Source: Streptomyces sp. NBC_01116 | GTDB taxonomy: Bacteria; Actinomycetota; Actinomycetes; Streptomycetales; Streptomycetaceae | Length of the DNA: 64,000 nucleotides | Assembly: GCF_041435495.1 (NCBI RefSeq) | Contig: NZ_CP108644.1 | Span: 7,425,501-7,489,500 of the forward strand | Direction of reading: 5' to 3' | Shown: positions 35,536-43,847 of the stretch, piece by piece | Position numbering within the stretch: the stretch's first letter is position 1 | How the letters are laid out: each line of letters starts with the position of its first letter | Translations under genes and position numbers: made by a program | Notes under the pieces: model-generated | The model's database searches: none | The model's input: only the letters and a program-made list of their open reading frames with translations | What the model was told of the DNA's origin: nothing

Positions 35536-37365
35536 TCAGTGGTACAGCGCGTCGACCTCGACCGCGTACGCCGTCTCGATCGCCTTGCGCTTCAGCTTCA
35601 GCGAGGGCGTCAGCAGCCCCGTCTCCTCGGTGAACGGATGGGCCAGGATGCGGAACGTACGGATCGACTCGGCCTGGGACACCGCCGTGTTGGCGGCCAC
35701 CACCGCCCGGCGGACCTCCATCTCCAGGTCCGGGTCCCGCACCAGGTCGGCCGGGCCGAGCGGAGTGCGGCCCTGCATCGACAGCCAGTGCTCCACGGAC
35801 TCCTGGTCGACGGTGACGAGCGCCGCGATGTACGGGCGGTCGTTGCCGACGACGATGCACTGCGCGACCAGCGGATGCGCCCGTACGCGTTCCTCCAGAC
35901 CGGCCGGGGAGACGCTCTTGCCGCCGGACGTCACCAGGATCTCCTTCTTCCGCCCGGTGATCGTCAGATAGCCGTCCTCGTCCAGCGCACCGAGGTCCCC
36001 GGTGGCGAGCCAGCCGTCCTGCAGCACCGTCCGGGTGGCCACCGGGTTGCCCAGGTAGCCGGAGAACACGTTCGGCCCGTGCACCCACACCTCGCCGTCG
36101 TCCGCGATGTGCACCGACGTCCCCGGAATCGGCTGTCCGACCGTCCCGTAGCGGGTGCGCTCGGGAGGGTTCGCCGTCGCCGCCGCGGTCGACTCGGTCA
36201 GCCCGTACCCCTCGAAGACCGCCACCCCGGCTCCCGCGAAGAACAGCCCGAGCCGGCGGTCCATGCCCGAGCCGCCCGACATCGCGTGCCGCACCCGGCC
36301 GCCCATCGCGTCGCGGACCTTCCTGTAGACGACCTTGTCGAAGAACTGGTGCTGCATCCGCAGCCCGGCCGAAGGACCCGGACCCTTCCCGAACGCCTTC
36401 TGCTCCAGGGCCTCGGCGTACTTCACCGCGATGTCGACGGCCTTGTCGAACGGCCCGGCCCGGCCCTCGGCCTCCGCCTTGCGCCGGGCCCCGTTGAACA
36501 CCTTCTCGAAGATGTAGGGCACCGCCAGGATGAACGTCGGCCGGAACGTCACCAGGTCCGGCATCAGCGCGTTCGCGGACAGCTCCGGCTGATGCCCGAG
36601 CCGGACCCGGCCGCGGACCGCGGCGATCTCGACCATCCGCCCGAAGACATGGGCCAGCGGCAGGAAGAGCAGGGTGGCCGCCTCGTCGCCGGGCTTGGAG
36701 TGGAACACCGGCTCCCAGCGCGTGACCATCGTGTCGCTCTCGAACATGAAGCTCGCGTGGGTGATCACGCACCCCTTGGGGCGGCCCGTCGTCCCCGAGG
36801 TGTAGATGACGGTCGCGACGGAGTCGGGCGTCACCGCGCGCCGGTGCCGCTGCACCACTTCCTCGTCGATGTCCGCGCCCGCCCCGAACAGCTCGTCCAC
36901 CGCTCCGGCGTCCAGCTGCCACAGCCGCTTCAGACGCGGCAGCCGGTCGATCACCGAGCCGACGGTCATCGCGTGGTCCTCGTGCTCGACCATCACCGCC
37001 ACCACCTCGGCGTCGTGCAGCATCCACAGGACCTGCTCGGCGGAGGAGGTCGGGTAGATCGGCACCGACTGGGCCCCGACGGACCAGAGCGCGAAGTCGA
37101 AGAGCGTCCACTCGTAGCGCGTACGGGACATCAGCGCGACCCGGTCACCGAACCGCACCCCGTGCGCGATCAGCCCTTTGGCGAGGGCCAGCACCTGATC
37201 GCGGAACTCCCCGGAGGTCACATCACGCCACTGGCCACCGGCATCCTTGCGGCCGAGCGCGACGTAGTGCGGATCGTCCTCCGCGTAGTCGAAGACCACA
37301 TCGGCCAGACCGCCGACCTGAGGTGCCGCCGGCATGGGTGGGACAGTGAAATCGCGCAATGACAT
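35536..37365 (-). CDS. Long-chain acyl-CoA ligase (AMP-forming)
   Basis: 609 residues from ATG 37365. The P-loop YTSGTTGRPKG is at 188-198. Further A-motifs include EGYGLTESTAA, WLATGDLGALDEDGYLTITGRKKE and, near the C-terminus, the lysine-bearing LTPSLKLKRKAI. It activates fatty acids with ATP and CoA, FadD15-like. The ribosome site GAGGAG is only one base before the ATG and better spaced for a TTG two codons later, so the start is uncertain by two residues. It stands alone. Confidence 0.92.
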   Translation of the reverse strand: MSLRDFTVPPMPAAPQVGGLADVVFDYAEDDPHYVALGRKDAGGQWRDVTSGEFRDQVLALAKGLIAHGVRFGDRVALMSRTRYEWTLFDFALWSVGAQSVPIYPTSSAEQVLWMLHDAEVVAVMVEHEDHAMTVGSVIDRLPRLKRLWQLDAGAVDELFGAGADIDEEVVQRHRRAVTPDSVATVIYTSGTTGRPKGCVITHASFMFESDTMVTRWEPVFHSKPGDEAATLLFLPLAHVFGRMVEIAAVRGRVRLGHQPELSANALMPDLVTFRPTFILAVPYIFEKVFNGARRKAEAEGRAGPFDKAVDIAVKYAEALEQKAFGKGPGPSAGLRMQHQFFDKVVYRKVRDAMGGRVRHAMSGGSGMDRRLGLFFAGAGVAVFEGYGLTESTAAATANPPERTRYGTVGQPIPGTSVHIADDGEVWVHGPNVFSGYLGNPVATRTVLQDGWLATGDLGALDEDGYLTITGRKKEILVTSGGKSVSPAGLEERVRAHPLVAQCIVVGNDRPYIAALVTVDQESVEHWLSMQGRTPLGPADLVRDPDLEMEVRRAVVAANTAVSQAESIRTFRILAHPFTEETGLLTPSLKLKRKAIETAYAVEVDALYH

Positions 37366-37701
37366 GCTCCTCGTGGCGCTCCGCACAGCGCCGCGACGCT
37401 ACCCCAAGCGGGGGCCCGGCGGGAGGGGCCGGGCCCGGCCGCACCTCCTGTCGTCCGCCCAGGTCAACCGTCGAAATCCGGCCAGATGGGCAAGGCTCGG
37501 GCGTCCGGCCGGTTCAGTTCTGCCGGAGGGGTAAGCGGCTCGCGCCGGAATCTCCACCGAATCCGACCGCCGTGACCACGGCGACCACCGACTGTCCTGA
37601 CCACCACCGCGACCGTAGTGACCACCGACTGTCCTGACCTCCGTGACCTCGGCGACCACCGTGACCTCGGCGACCGTGACCGCTGCCGGTCCGTGGAGCG
37701 G
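37366..37701. other. Intergenic region with tandem repeats
   Basis: About 336 bases between the acyl-CoA ligase start and the LysR stop, both on the minus strand. No gene is supported. The right-hand third holds the repeat array at 37571-37675. The left part is GC-rich and should contain the ligase promoter, though no clear hexamers are seen. Confidence 0.55.
37571..37675. repeat. Composite repeat array (20 bp and 17 bp units)
   Basis: GACCACCGACTGTCCTGACC is found at 37583-37602 and 37620-37639 (period 37). CCGTGACCTCGGCGACC is found at 37641-37657 and 37659-37675 (period 18). All units share a CCGTGACC/CGACCACC theme. The array lies just past the 3' end of the LysR gene. Confidence 0.85.
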
Positions 37702-38595
37702 CTACGCCCCTTCCCCGCCGCCGGTCCCGCGGTGCAGCCGGTCGCCGCCCGCCAGGATCGCGGAGGCCAGCGCGTCGGCCGCCTCCTGGGCCGCGCCCCG
37801 GCGGCTCCCGTGCAGCAGGACGAAGTCGACGCCGCCCAGCTCCGGCAGCCCCGCCCTGGCCGGAACCGGCGTCAGCCCCGGCGGAACCATCCCCCGGGAG
37901 TGCGCCATCACGCCCAGGCCGGCCCGCGCCGCCGCGACCAGACCGCTCAGGCTCGTACTCGTACAGGCGATCCGCCAGGCCCGCCCGTGCTCCTCCAGCA
38001 CCTCCAGGGCGCGGGCCCGGGTGATGGCCGGTGGCGGGAAGACGACCAGCGGCACCGGGCTCTCCGGATCCACGCGCAGCTGCGGCGCACCGATCCAGTC
38101 CAGCGCGTCCTGCCACATCAGCTCGCCGTGGGTGTCGCCGGCCCGCCGCTTGGCCAGCACCAGATCCAGCCGGCCCGCCGCGAGCTGCCGGTGCAGCGTC
38201 CCGGACAGCTCCACGGTGAGCTGGAGCTCGACCTCCGGATGGTCGCGGCGGAAGGACTCCAGGATCTCGGGCAGCCGGGTCAGCACGAAGTCCTCGGAGG
38301 CTCCGAACCGCAGCCGGCCGCGCAACCGGGTGCCCGCGAAGAACGCGGCGGCCCGCTCGTGCGCCGACAGGATCGTCCGGGCGAAGCCGAGCATCGCCTC
38401 GCCGTCCTCGGTGAGGTCGACGCGATGGGTGTCCCGGGTGAACAGCTGCCGCCCGGCCGCGCCCTCCAGCCGACGCACGTGCTGGCTGACCGTGGACTGG
38501 CGGATCCCGAGCCTGCGCGCGGCCTGGGTGAAGCTCAGCGTCTGGGCCACGGCGAGGAAGGTACGCAGCTGGGCGGGGTCGTACGTAGCGTCCAT
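37702..38595 (-). CDS. LysR family transcriptional regulator
   Basis: 297 residues. The helix-turn-helix is LRTFLAVAQTLSFTQAARRL then GIRQSTVSQHVRRLEGAAGRQLF, followed by the linker RDTHRVDLTEDGEAML and a substrate-binding domain. It is divergent from the SLC10-like transporter gene, with starts about 180 bases apart. This is the classical LysR arrangement, so it probably controls the transporter, and the repeated ATGCGTGAT motif between them may be its site. Confidence 0.92.
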   Translation of the reverse strand: MDATYDPAQLRTFLAVAQTLSFTQAARRLGIRQSTVSQHVRRLEGAAGRQLFTRDTHRVDLTEDGEAMLGFARTILSAHERAAAFFAGTRLRGRLRFGASEDFVLTRLPEILESFRRDHPEVELQLTVELSGTLHRQLAAGRLDLVLAKRRAGDTHGELMWQDALDWIGAPQLRVDPESPVPLVVFPPPAITRARALEVLEEHGRAWRIACTSTSLSGLVAAARAGLGVMAHSRGMVPPGLTPVPARAGLPELGGVDFVLLHGSRRGAAQEAADALASAILAGGDRLHRGTGGGEGA

Positions 38596-38606
38596 GGGCC
38601 CACGCT

Positions 38607-38652
38607 ATCGGGATGCGTGATGACAGTCAGAGCGGTATGCGTGATTCCCGAT
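38607..38652. promoter_or_regulatory. Candidate LysR binding region: direct and inverted repeats
   Basis: ATGCGTGAT occurs at 38613-38621 and again at 38637-38645, 24 bases apart centre to centre. The pair is flanked by ATCGGGA (38607-38613) and its inverse TCCCGAT (38646-38652). The block starts 12 bases upstream of the LysR gene and faces the transporter gene. Confidence 0.5.
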
Positions 38653-38777
38653 GGGGCGGAGCGGGAGCAGGATGGACGCCGACACCGCCCCCGCGCAGGA
38701 GCCGCCCGCTGAAAGCGGCACGCACAGCCGCCCGCCCGGCGCGGCGGACCGACCCCTGGAGAGAGACCCCCGAGCAC

Positions 38778-39827
38778 ATGACCCGCCGCATCCCGAGACC
38801 GTCGTCCTGGCTGCCGGTCGACGCCTACGTCCTGGCGCTGGCCGCGACCGTGGCCCTCGCGGCGCTGCTGCCCGCCCGGGGAACCGCCGCCGATGTGGCG
38901 GGCGGGGCCTCGACGGGAGCGGTCTCGCTGTTGTTCTTCCTCTACGGGGCGCGGCTCTCCACGGCCGAGGCGCTCGACGGGCTCAAGCACTGGCGTCTCC
39001 ACCTCACCGTCCTGGCCTGCACCTTCGTCCTCTTCCCGCTGCTGGGACTGGCGAGCGGCGGGCTGGTGCCGTACGTGCTGACGCCCGAGCTCCAGGCAGG
39101 CTTCCTCTTCCTCTGCCTGGTCCCCTCGACGATCCAGTCGTCCATCGCGTTCACCTCGATCGCCCGGGGCAACGTGCCCGCCGCGATCTGCGCCGGGTCC
39201 TTCTCCAGCCTCGCCGGGATCTTCGTGACCCCGGTGCTCGCCGCCCTGCTCCTCGGTTCGACCGGGGGCGGGTTCTCGGCGGACTCCCTGATGAGGATCG
39301 TGCTCCAACTGCTCGTCCCGTTCCTCGCCGGGCAACTGCTGCGCCGCTGGGTCGGCGGTCTCCTCACCCGGCACAGGAAGGTGCTCGGACTGGTCGACCG
39401 GGGGTCGATCCTGCTCGTCGTCTACACCGCGTTCAGCGAGGGGATGGTCGCCGGCGTCTGGCACCAGGTCACCCCGGCCCGGCTCGGCGCGCTGCTCGCC
39501 GCCGAGGCGGTCCTGCTGGCGCTGATGCTCACCCTGAGCTGGTACGGGGCACGGCGGCTCGGGTTCGACCGGGCGGACCGGATCGCCATCCAGTTCGCCG
39601 GGTCGAAGAAGAGCCTGGCGGCCGGGCTGCCGATGGCGAGCGTGATCTTCGGCGCGCACGCGAGCCTGGCGGTGCTGCCGCTGATGCTCTTCCACCAGAT
39701 GCAGCTGATGGTCTGCGCGGTGATCGCCAAACGCCGCTCCCGCGACGCCGAGCCGACCCGGGGCCCGGCGGATGCGGACTCCGCTTCCGGGGCGTTGTCG
39801 GACCCGCCGGTTACGGTGAGCCGGTAG
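38778..39827 (+). CDS. SLC10/BASS-like bile acid:sodium symporter family transporter
   Basis: 349 residues from ATG 38778; the open frame extends upstream through the LysR promoter, which is unlikely to be coding. About nine to ten hydrophobic helices are evident. Family marks include LLFFLYGARLS, FLFLCLVPSTIQSSIAFTSI and FAGSKKSLAAGLPMAS, which fit the SLC10A7-like (SBF_like) branch. It probably moves an organic anion with sodium. Its last codons and stop fall inside a GTAGCCG tandem repeat. Confidence 0.88.
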   Translation: MTRRIPRPSSWLPVDAYVLALAATVALAALLPARGTAADVAGGASTGAVSLLFFLYGARLSTAEALDGLKHWRLHLTVLACTFVLFPLLGLASGGLVPYVLTPELQAGFLFLCLVPSTIQSSIAFTSIARGNVPAAICAGSFSSLAGIFVTPVLAALLLGSTGGGFSADSLMRIVLQLLVPFLAGQLLRRWVGGLLTRHRKVLGLVDRGSILLVVYTAFSEGMVAGVWHQVTPARLGALLAAEAVLLALMLTLSWYGARRLGFDRADRIAIQFAGSKKSLAAGLPMASVIFGAHASLAVLPLMLFHQMQLMVCAVIAKRRSRDAEPTRGPADADSASGALSDPPVTVSR

Positions 39828-39844
39828 CCGGTAGCCGGTAGCCG
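39824..39844. repeat. Three tandem copies of GTAGCCG across a stop codon
   Basis: GTAGCCG is repeated three times. The transporter stop TAG (39825-39827) is in the first copy. Adding or losing a unit would not remove the stop. Confidence 0.85.
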
Positions 39845-39860
39845 ACAGCGAGGAAGCGCC

Positions 39861-40076
39861 ATGAGTGACGAGCCCGGTACGCCCGCCGACGACTTTCCGC
39901 ACGGGGCGGGCCATCCCGCCCGCGGCGCCCTGCGGGCGGCGGGCTACACCCGCCTCTCCCAGCTCACGACCGTGACCGCGGCGGAGGTGCTCGCGCTGCA
40001 CGGGGTCGGCCCGAAGGCGGTCAGGGTCCTGCGCGAAGCGCTGGCCGCCGAGGGGCTGGCCTTCGCGGGGGAGTGA
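39861..40076 (+). CDS. Small helix-hairpin-helix DNA-binding-like protein
   Basis: 71 residues; GAGGAA precedes the ATG. The C-terminal ~50 residues resemble the HhH modules of RNA polymerase alpha C-terminal domains and similar proteins: ARGALRAAGYTRLSQLTTV, then VLALHGVGPKAVRVLREAL with the G-V-G-P hairpin. It could bind DNA non-specifically. It sits 33 bases after the transporter gene, perhaps in the same transcript. Confidence 0.75.
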   Translation: MSDEPGTPADDFPHGAGHPARGALRAAGYTRLSQLTTVTAAEVLALHGVGPKAVRVLREALAAEGLAFAGE

Positions 40077-40096
40077 GGCCCGTACGCTCCGGGCCT
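40076..40096. terminator. Short hairpin between convergent genes
   Basis: AGGCCCG (40076-40082) and CGGGCCT (40090-40096) form a 7-base perfect stem with a 7-base loop, directly after the HhH gene stop. Confidence 0.45.
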
Positions 40097-40133
40097 CCCC
40101 GCACGGGGCTCCACCCCTCCGCGCCGCCGCGCC

Positions 40134-40982
40134 TCAGCCCCGGCGGGCCGTCGCCTCCAGCGCGATCCGGTGCTCACCGGCGTACACGTTCATCGACGGG
40201 CCGCGCAGGAAGCCGACCAGCGTCAGTCCGCTCTCCGCCGCCAGGTCCACGGCCAGCGACGAGGGCGCGGAGACCGCCGCGAGCACCGGGATCCCCGCCA
40301 TGACGGCCTTCTGCGCCAGCTCGAACGAGGCCCGCCCCGACACCAGCAGGACGGCCCGCGACAGGGGCAGCCGGTGGTCCGTCAGCGCCCGGCCCACCAG
40401 CTTGTCGACCGCGTTGTGCCGGCCGACGTCCTCGCGGACGTCCAGCAACTCGCCCTCCTCCGAGAACAGCGCGGCGCCGTGCAGGCCGCCCGTCCGGTCG
40501 AACACCCGCTGCGCGGCCCGCAACCGGTCCGGGAGGGCGGACAGCAGCTCCGGGGTGACCCGCACCGGGGGAGCGTCGGCCACGGGGTGCCGGGTCGTGG
40601 TGCGTACCGCGTCCAGGCTGGCCTTCCCGCACAGGCCGCACGAGGAGGTGGTGTAGACGTTCCGCTCCAGCGTGATGTCGGGGACCCGGACCCCGGGCGC
40701 CAGCTTCACGTCCACCACGTTGTAGCTGTTCACACCGTCGGCCGTAGCCCCGGCGCAGTAGACGATCGACTGCACCTCGTCCCCCTCGGCGATCACCCCC
40801 TCGCTGACGAGGAAGCCCGCGGCCAGCGCGAAATCGTCGCCCGGCGTACGCATCGTGATGGCCAGCGGCCTGCCGTTCAGGCGGATCTCCAGGGGTTCCT
40901 CCGCCACCAGGGTGTCCGCGCGGGAGGAGACGGCACCGTCCCGGATGCGGAGGGTGCGGCGGCGTTCGGTGGCCCGTCCCAT
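40134..40982 (-). CDS. fdhD: FdhD, sulfurtransferase for formate dehydrogenase
   Basis: 282 residues from ATG 40982. FdhD passes sulfur from a cysteine desulfurase to the molybdenum cofactor, which formate dehydrogenase needs for activity. The functional Cys pair is C115 and C118 in TTSSCGLCGK. Other family blocks are TPGDDFALAAGFLVSEG, REDVGRHNAVDKLVG and LVSGRASFELAQKA. No formate dehydrogenase subunit is in the window, so its partner must lie elsewhere. It is divergent from the KAS III gene. Confidence 0.93.
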   Translation of the reverse strand: MGRATERRRTLRIRDGAVSSRADTLVAEEPLEIRLNGRPLAITMRTPGDDFALAAGFLVSEGVIAEGDEVQSIVYCAGATADGVNSYNVVDVKLAPGVRVPDITLERNVYTTSSCGLCGKASLDAVRTTTRHPVADAPPVRVTPELLSALPDRLRAAQRVFDRTGGLHGAALFSEEGELLDVREDVGRHNAVDKLVGRALTDHRLPLSRAVLLVSGRASFELAQKAVMAGIPVLAAVSAPSSLAVDLAAESGLTLVGFLRGPSMNVYAGEHRIALEATARRG

Positions 40983-41233
40983 GGATGTGAACCCCGATCT
41001 CTCCGTGTGCGATGGCCGATGGTTTCCGTCCCTGCGGGCGGAAGCCGGAACCTGACCCCGCCATTGTCCGGCACCCGCCCCGGCGTGTCGCAGCCGCGGC
41101 CCCTGCACGCTGACCAGGCAGTTGTCAATGCTCCAACGTGTGGGCCGGATTCCTGTGGGATCACGTGCCCCCGTACCCGGCGGTAGCGACCAAGACTGGA
41201 TGTTTCCTGCCCTACCCGACGATGGGAACCCGT

Positions 41234-42193
41234 ATGACCGGCTCACGTGTCGTGGCGCTCGGCCACTACCAGCCCGCCAAGGTGCTCACCAACGACGATC
41301 TGGCGGCCATGGTCGACACGAGCGACGAGTGGATCACCAGCCGGGTCGGTATCAAGACCCGCCATGTGGGTGGCCCGGACGAGCCGGTGGACGAGATGGC
41401 CGCGCACGCGGGAGCCAAGGCGCTGGCCACGGCAGGGCTGGTGCCCGCGGACATCGATCTGGTGCTCGTCGCCACCTCCACCGCGATCGACCGGTCCCCG
41501 AGCATGGCGGCGCGGGTCGCGGCACGCCTGGGCATGGGCTCGCCCGCCGTGATGGACATCAACGTGGTGTGCTCCGGTTTCACGCACGCGCTGGCCACCG
41601 CCGACCATGCGATCCGGGCCGGTGCGGCGACCCGGGCCCTGGTCATCGGGGCCGACAAGATGGCCGACATCGCGGACTGGACCGACCGCTCCACCTGCGT
41701 CCTGCTCGGCGACGGCGCGGGCGCGGCGGTCGTCACGGCCGACCCGGCGGCCCCCGACACCCCGGAGGGACCCGGCATCGGACCGGTGCTGTGGGGCTCC
41801 GTGCCGGAGATGGGCAACGCGGTCCGGATCGAGGGGACACCGCCGCGCTTCGCGCAGGAGGGCCAGTCCGTCTACCGCTGGGCCACCACTCAGCTCCCCC
41901 CGATCGCCCGCCGGGTCTGCGAGAAGGCGGGCATCGCCCCGGAGGACCTGGCCGCCGTCGTCCTGCACCAGGCCAACCTGCGGATCATCGAGCCGGTCGC
42001 CCGCAAGATCGGCGCGGTCAACGCCGTCATCGCCCGGGACGTGGTGGACTCCGGCAACACCTCGGCGGCCTCCATCCCGATGGCCCTGTCCAAGCTGGTC
42101 GAGCGCGGCGAGGTCGCCTCCGGCGCGCCCGTCCTGCTCTTCGGGTTCGGCGGAAACCTCTCCTACGCGGGTCAGGTCATCCGCTGCCCCTGA
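41234..42193 (+). CDS. Beta-ketoacyl-ACP synthase III (FabH-like)
   Basis: 319 residues from ATG 41234; ATG 41222 is also possible. The Cys-His-Asn triad is C113 (NVVCSGFT), H245 (LHQANLRI) and N275 (SGNTSAAS). The GFGGNLSYAGQVI end is typical. KAS III condenses an acyl-CoA starter with malonyl-ACP. This copy is not beside fabD/acpP/fabF, so it is probably not the primary FabH and may supply a special starter unit. The 250-base gap before it is shared with divergent fdhD and shows no obvious promoter. Confidence 0.9.
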   Translation: MTGSRVVALGHYQPAKVLTNDDLAAMVDTSDEWITSRVGIKTRHVGGPDEPVDEMAAHAGAKALATAGLVPADIDLVLVATSTAIDRSPSMAARVAARLGMGSPAVMDINVVCSGFTHALATADHAIRAGAATRALVIGADKMADIADWTDRSTCVLLGDGAGAAVVTADPAAPDTPEGPGIGPVLWGSVPEMGNAVRIEGTPPRFAQEGQSVYRWATTQLPPIARRVCEKAGIAPEDLAAVVLHQANLRIIEPVARKIGAVNAVIARDVVDSGNTSAASIPMALSKLVERGEVASGAPVLLFGFGGNLSYAGQVIRCP

Positions 42194-42247
42194 CCGCTTC
42201 CCGAGCGTCCCGGGCGACCTCCGGCCGAGCACCTTTGTCCTGAGTGT

Positions 42248-42284
42248 GGAGAAAGTTGGAGCGGATTCCTGCGCAACTTCTTCC
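42248..42284. promoter_or_regulatory. Large inverted repeat upstream of the ROK regulator
   Basis: GGAGAAAGTTG (42248-42258) faces CAACTTCTTCC (42274-42284), matching in 9 of 11 positions around a 15-base spacer, centred 90 bases before the ROK start. A possible -10 (TACGTT) follows near 42303. It is a plausible autoregulatory operator. I did not find the same motif before the ABC importer genes. Confidence 0.45.
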
Positions 42285-42355
42285 CACTCCGGGAAAGCGC
42301 TGCTACGTTCCCCTCGAAAGCCCGACGGACTGGCCGATGTGGCGGGGAGGGACGC

Positions 42356-43546
42356 GTGAGACGCATGACGGCACGACCCGCGAACGCGCATCAGGCGCGG
42401 CTGCTCCGGCTGCTGCGCGACGGGGGCCCCAACTCCCGTGCGCAACTGGGTGATCAGGTCGAGCTGTCGCGCTCGAAGCTCGCCGTCGAGGTGGACCGGC
42501 TGCTGGAGACCGGCCTGGTGGTGGCCGACGGACTCGCCGCATCGCGCGGCGGGCGCCGCTCGCACAACATCCGGCTCGCTCCCGAACTGCGCTTCCTCGG
42601 GGTCGACATCGGCGCCACCTCGATCGATGTGGCCGTCACCAACGCGGAGCTGGAGGTCCTGGGACACCTCAACCACCCGATGGACGTGCGCGAGGGCCCC
42701 GTCGCCGTCTTCGAGCAGGTCCTGTCGCTGGCCGCGAAACTCCGGGCCTCCGGGCTCGCCGAGGGCTTCGACGGCGCGGGCATCGGGGTCCCCGGCCCCG
42801 TCCGCTTCCCCGAGGGCGTGCCGGTCGCGCCGCCGATCATGCCCGGCTGGGACGGCTTCCCGGTCCGCGAGGCGCTCAGCCAGGAGCTGGGCTGCCCCGT
42901 CATGGTCGACAACGACGTGAACCTCATGGCGATGGGGGAGCAGCACGCGGGCGTGGCCCGCTCCGTGGGCGACTTCCTCTGCGTCAAGATCGGCACCGGC
43001 ATCGGCTGCGGCATCGTCGTCGGCGGTGAGGTCTACCGCGGTACGACCGGCAGCGCCGGGGACATCGGGCACATCCAGGTCGACCCGGACGGCCGGGCCT
43101 GCGCCTGCGGCAACAAGGGCTGCCTGGAGGCCCACTTCAGCGGTGCCGCCCTCGCCCGGGACGCGGAGGGCGCCGCCCGGGAGGGCCGCTCGCCCGAGCT
43201 GGCCGTCCGGCTGGAGGCGGCGGGGCGTCTCACCGCCGCAGACGTGGCGGCCGCCGCCGCTGCCGGTGACGCCGCCGCGCTCGACCTGATCCGCGAAGGC
43301 GGCAACCGGCTCGGCCAGGTGATCGCCAGTCTGGTCAGCTTCTTCAATCCCGGTCTGGTGGTGATCGGCGGCGGGGTCACCGGCCTCGGTCACAACCTCC
43401 TCGCCAGTGTCCGCACCCAGGTCTACAAGCAGTCCCTGCCCCTGGCCACCGGCAACCTCCCCATCGTGCTGGGCGAGTTGGGGCCCACCGCCGGAGTGAT
43501 CGGCGGGGCCCGGCTCATCAGCGACCACCTCTTCTCGCCGGCCTGA
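42356..43546 (+). CDS. ROK family transcriptional regulator
   Basis: 396 residues from GTG 42356, with GGGGAGGGA five bases before it. The N-terminal winged helix-turn-helix (ARLLRLLRDGGPNSRAQLGD then LSRSKLAVEVDRLLETGLV) is followed by a ROK sugar-kinase-like domain: FLGVDIGATSIDVAV, VDNDVNLMAMGE, GTGIGCGIVVGG, and the zinc motif in CACGNKGCLE. ROK repressors of this build sense sugars and usually control the neighbouring ABC importer, which here starts 300 bases downstream in the same direction. Confidence 0.93.
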   Translation: MRRMTARPANAHQARLLRLLRDGGPNSRAQLGDQVELSRSKLAVEVDRLLETGLVVADGLAASRGGRRSHNIRLAPELRFLGVDIGATSIDVAVTNAELEVLGHLNHPMDVREGPVAVFEQVLSLAAKLRASGLAEGFDGAGIGVPGPVRFPEGVPVAPPIMPGWDGFPVREALSQELGCPVMVDNDVNLMAMGEQHAGVARSVGDFLCVKIGTGIGCGIVVGGEVYRGTTGSAGDIGHIQVDPDGRACACGNKGCLEAHFSGAALARDAEGAAREGRSPELAVRLEAAGRLTAADVAAAAAAGDAAALDLIREGGNRLGQVIASLVSFFNPGLVVIGGGVTGLGHNLLASVRTQVYKQSLPLATGNLPIVLGELGPTAGVIGGARLISDHLFSPA

Positions 43547-43847
43547 CCACAGGGCCGTACGCACCACCGCATTGGTCAGGTACCCGGCGTGAGCCAGGTA
43601 CTAGTCAGGCACTAGCCAGTCACTCATCAGGCACTTGCCAGGTACTCGTCAAGCAATCACTCCTCAGGCAAACGCTCCTCAGGTACACGCTCCTCAGGTA
43701 ATCGCTCCCAGGTACTCCTCAGCAGCCGTTCGCGGTGCCGCCGGCTCCACGGCACCTCCAGCCCTGCGCCCTGTCCGCTCACCGGCCCTCCCCGGCCCCT
43801 CGGCACCGCCCGAGCAGGGGAGACCCCATTCGCCGAGGGGATTCGTC
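43547..43847. other. Leader/promoter region of the ABC importer operon
   Basis: About 301 bases. The left half is an unusually A/T-richer degenerate repeat array (43574-43722). The right half is ordinary GC-rich sequence ending in the GAGGGG ribosome site of the ABC ATPase gene. The frame is open upstream of the ATPase start through the array, but no ribosome site supports an earlier start. Confidence 0.6.
43574..43722. repeat. Degenerate CAGGTACTC-type tandem repeats upstream of the ABC operon
   Basis: About ten imperfect units of a (T)CAGG(T/C)A motif at irregular 12-16 base spacing. The right end has three adjoining 15-base units: CTCAGGCAAACGCTC (43663-43677), CTCAGGTACACGCTC (43678-43692) and CTCAGGTAATCGCTC (43693-43707). 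The stretch is richer in A and T than its surroundings and lies in the importer's promoter or leader region. Confidence 0.8.

Noticed and set aside
34027..37362. 1100-codon open frame on the plus strand
   Set aside because: Antisense to the RICIN, aldo/keto reductase and acyl-CoA ligase genes, which all have clear motifs.
38613..38777. N-terminal extension of the SLC10-like transporter
   Set aside because: The extension is hydrophilic, overlaps the LysR regulatory repeats and lacks a ribosome site.
43574..43722. CRISPR array
   Set aside because: Units are only 12-16 bases, imperfect and without unique spacers, and no cas genes are present.
43635..43847. Earlier start of the ABC ATPase gene encoding five-residue repeats
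   Set aside because: No ribosome site upstream of the array, while GAGGGG is well placed before ATG 43848 and the family begins there.
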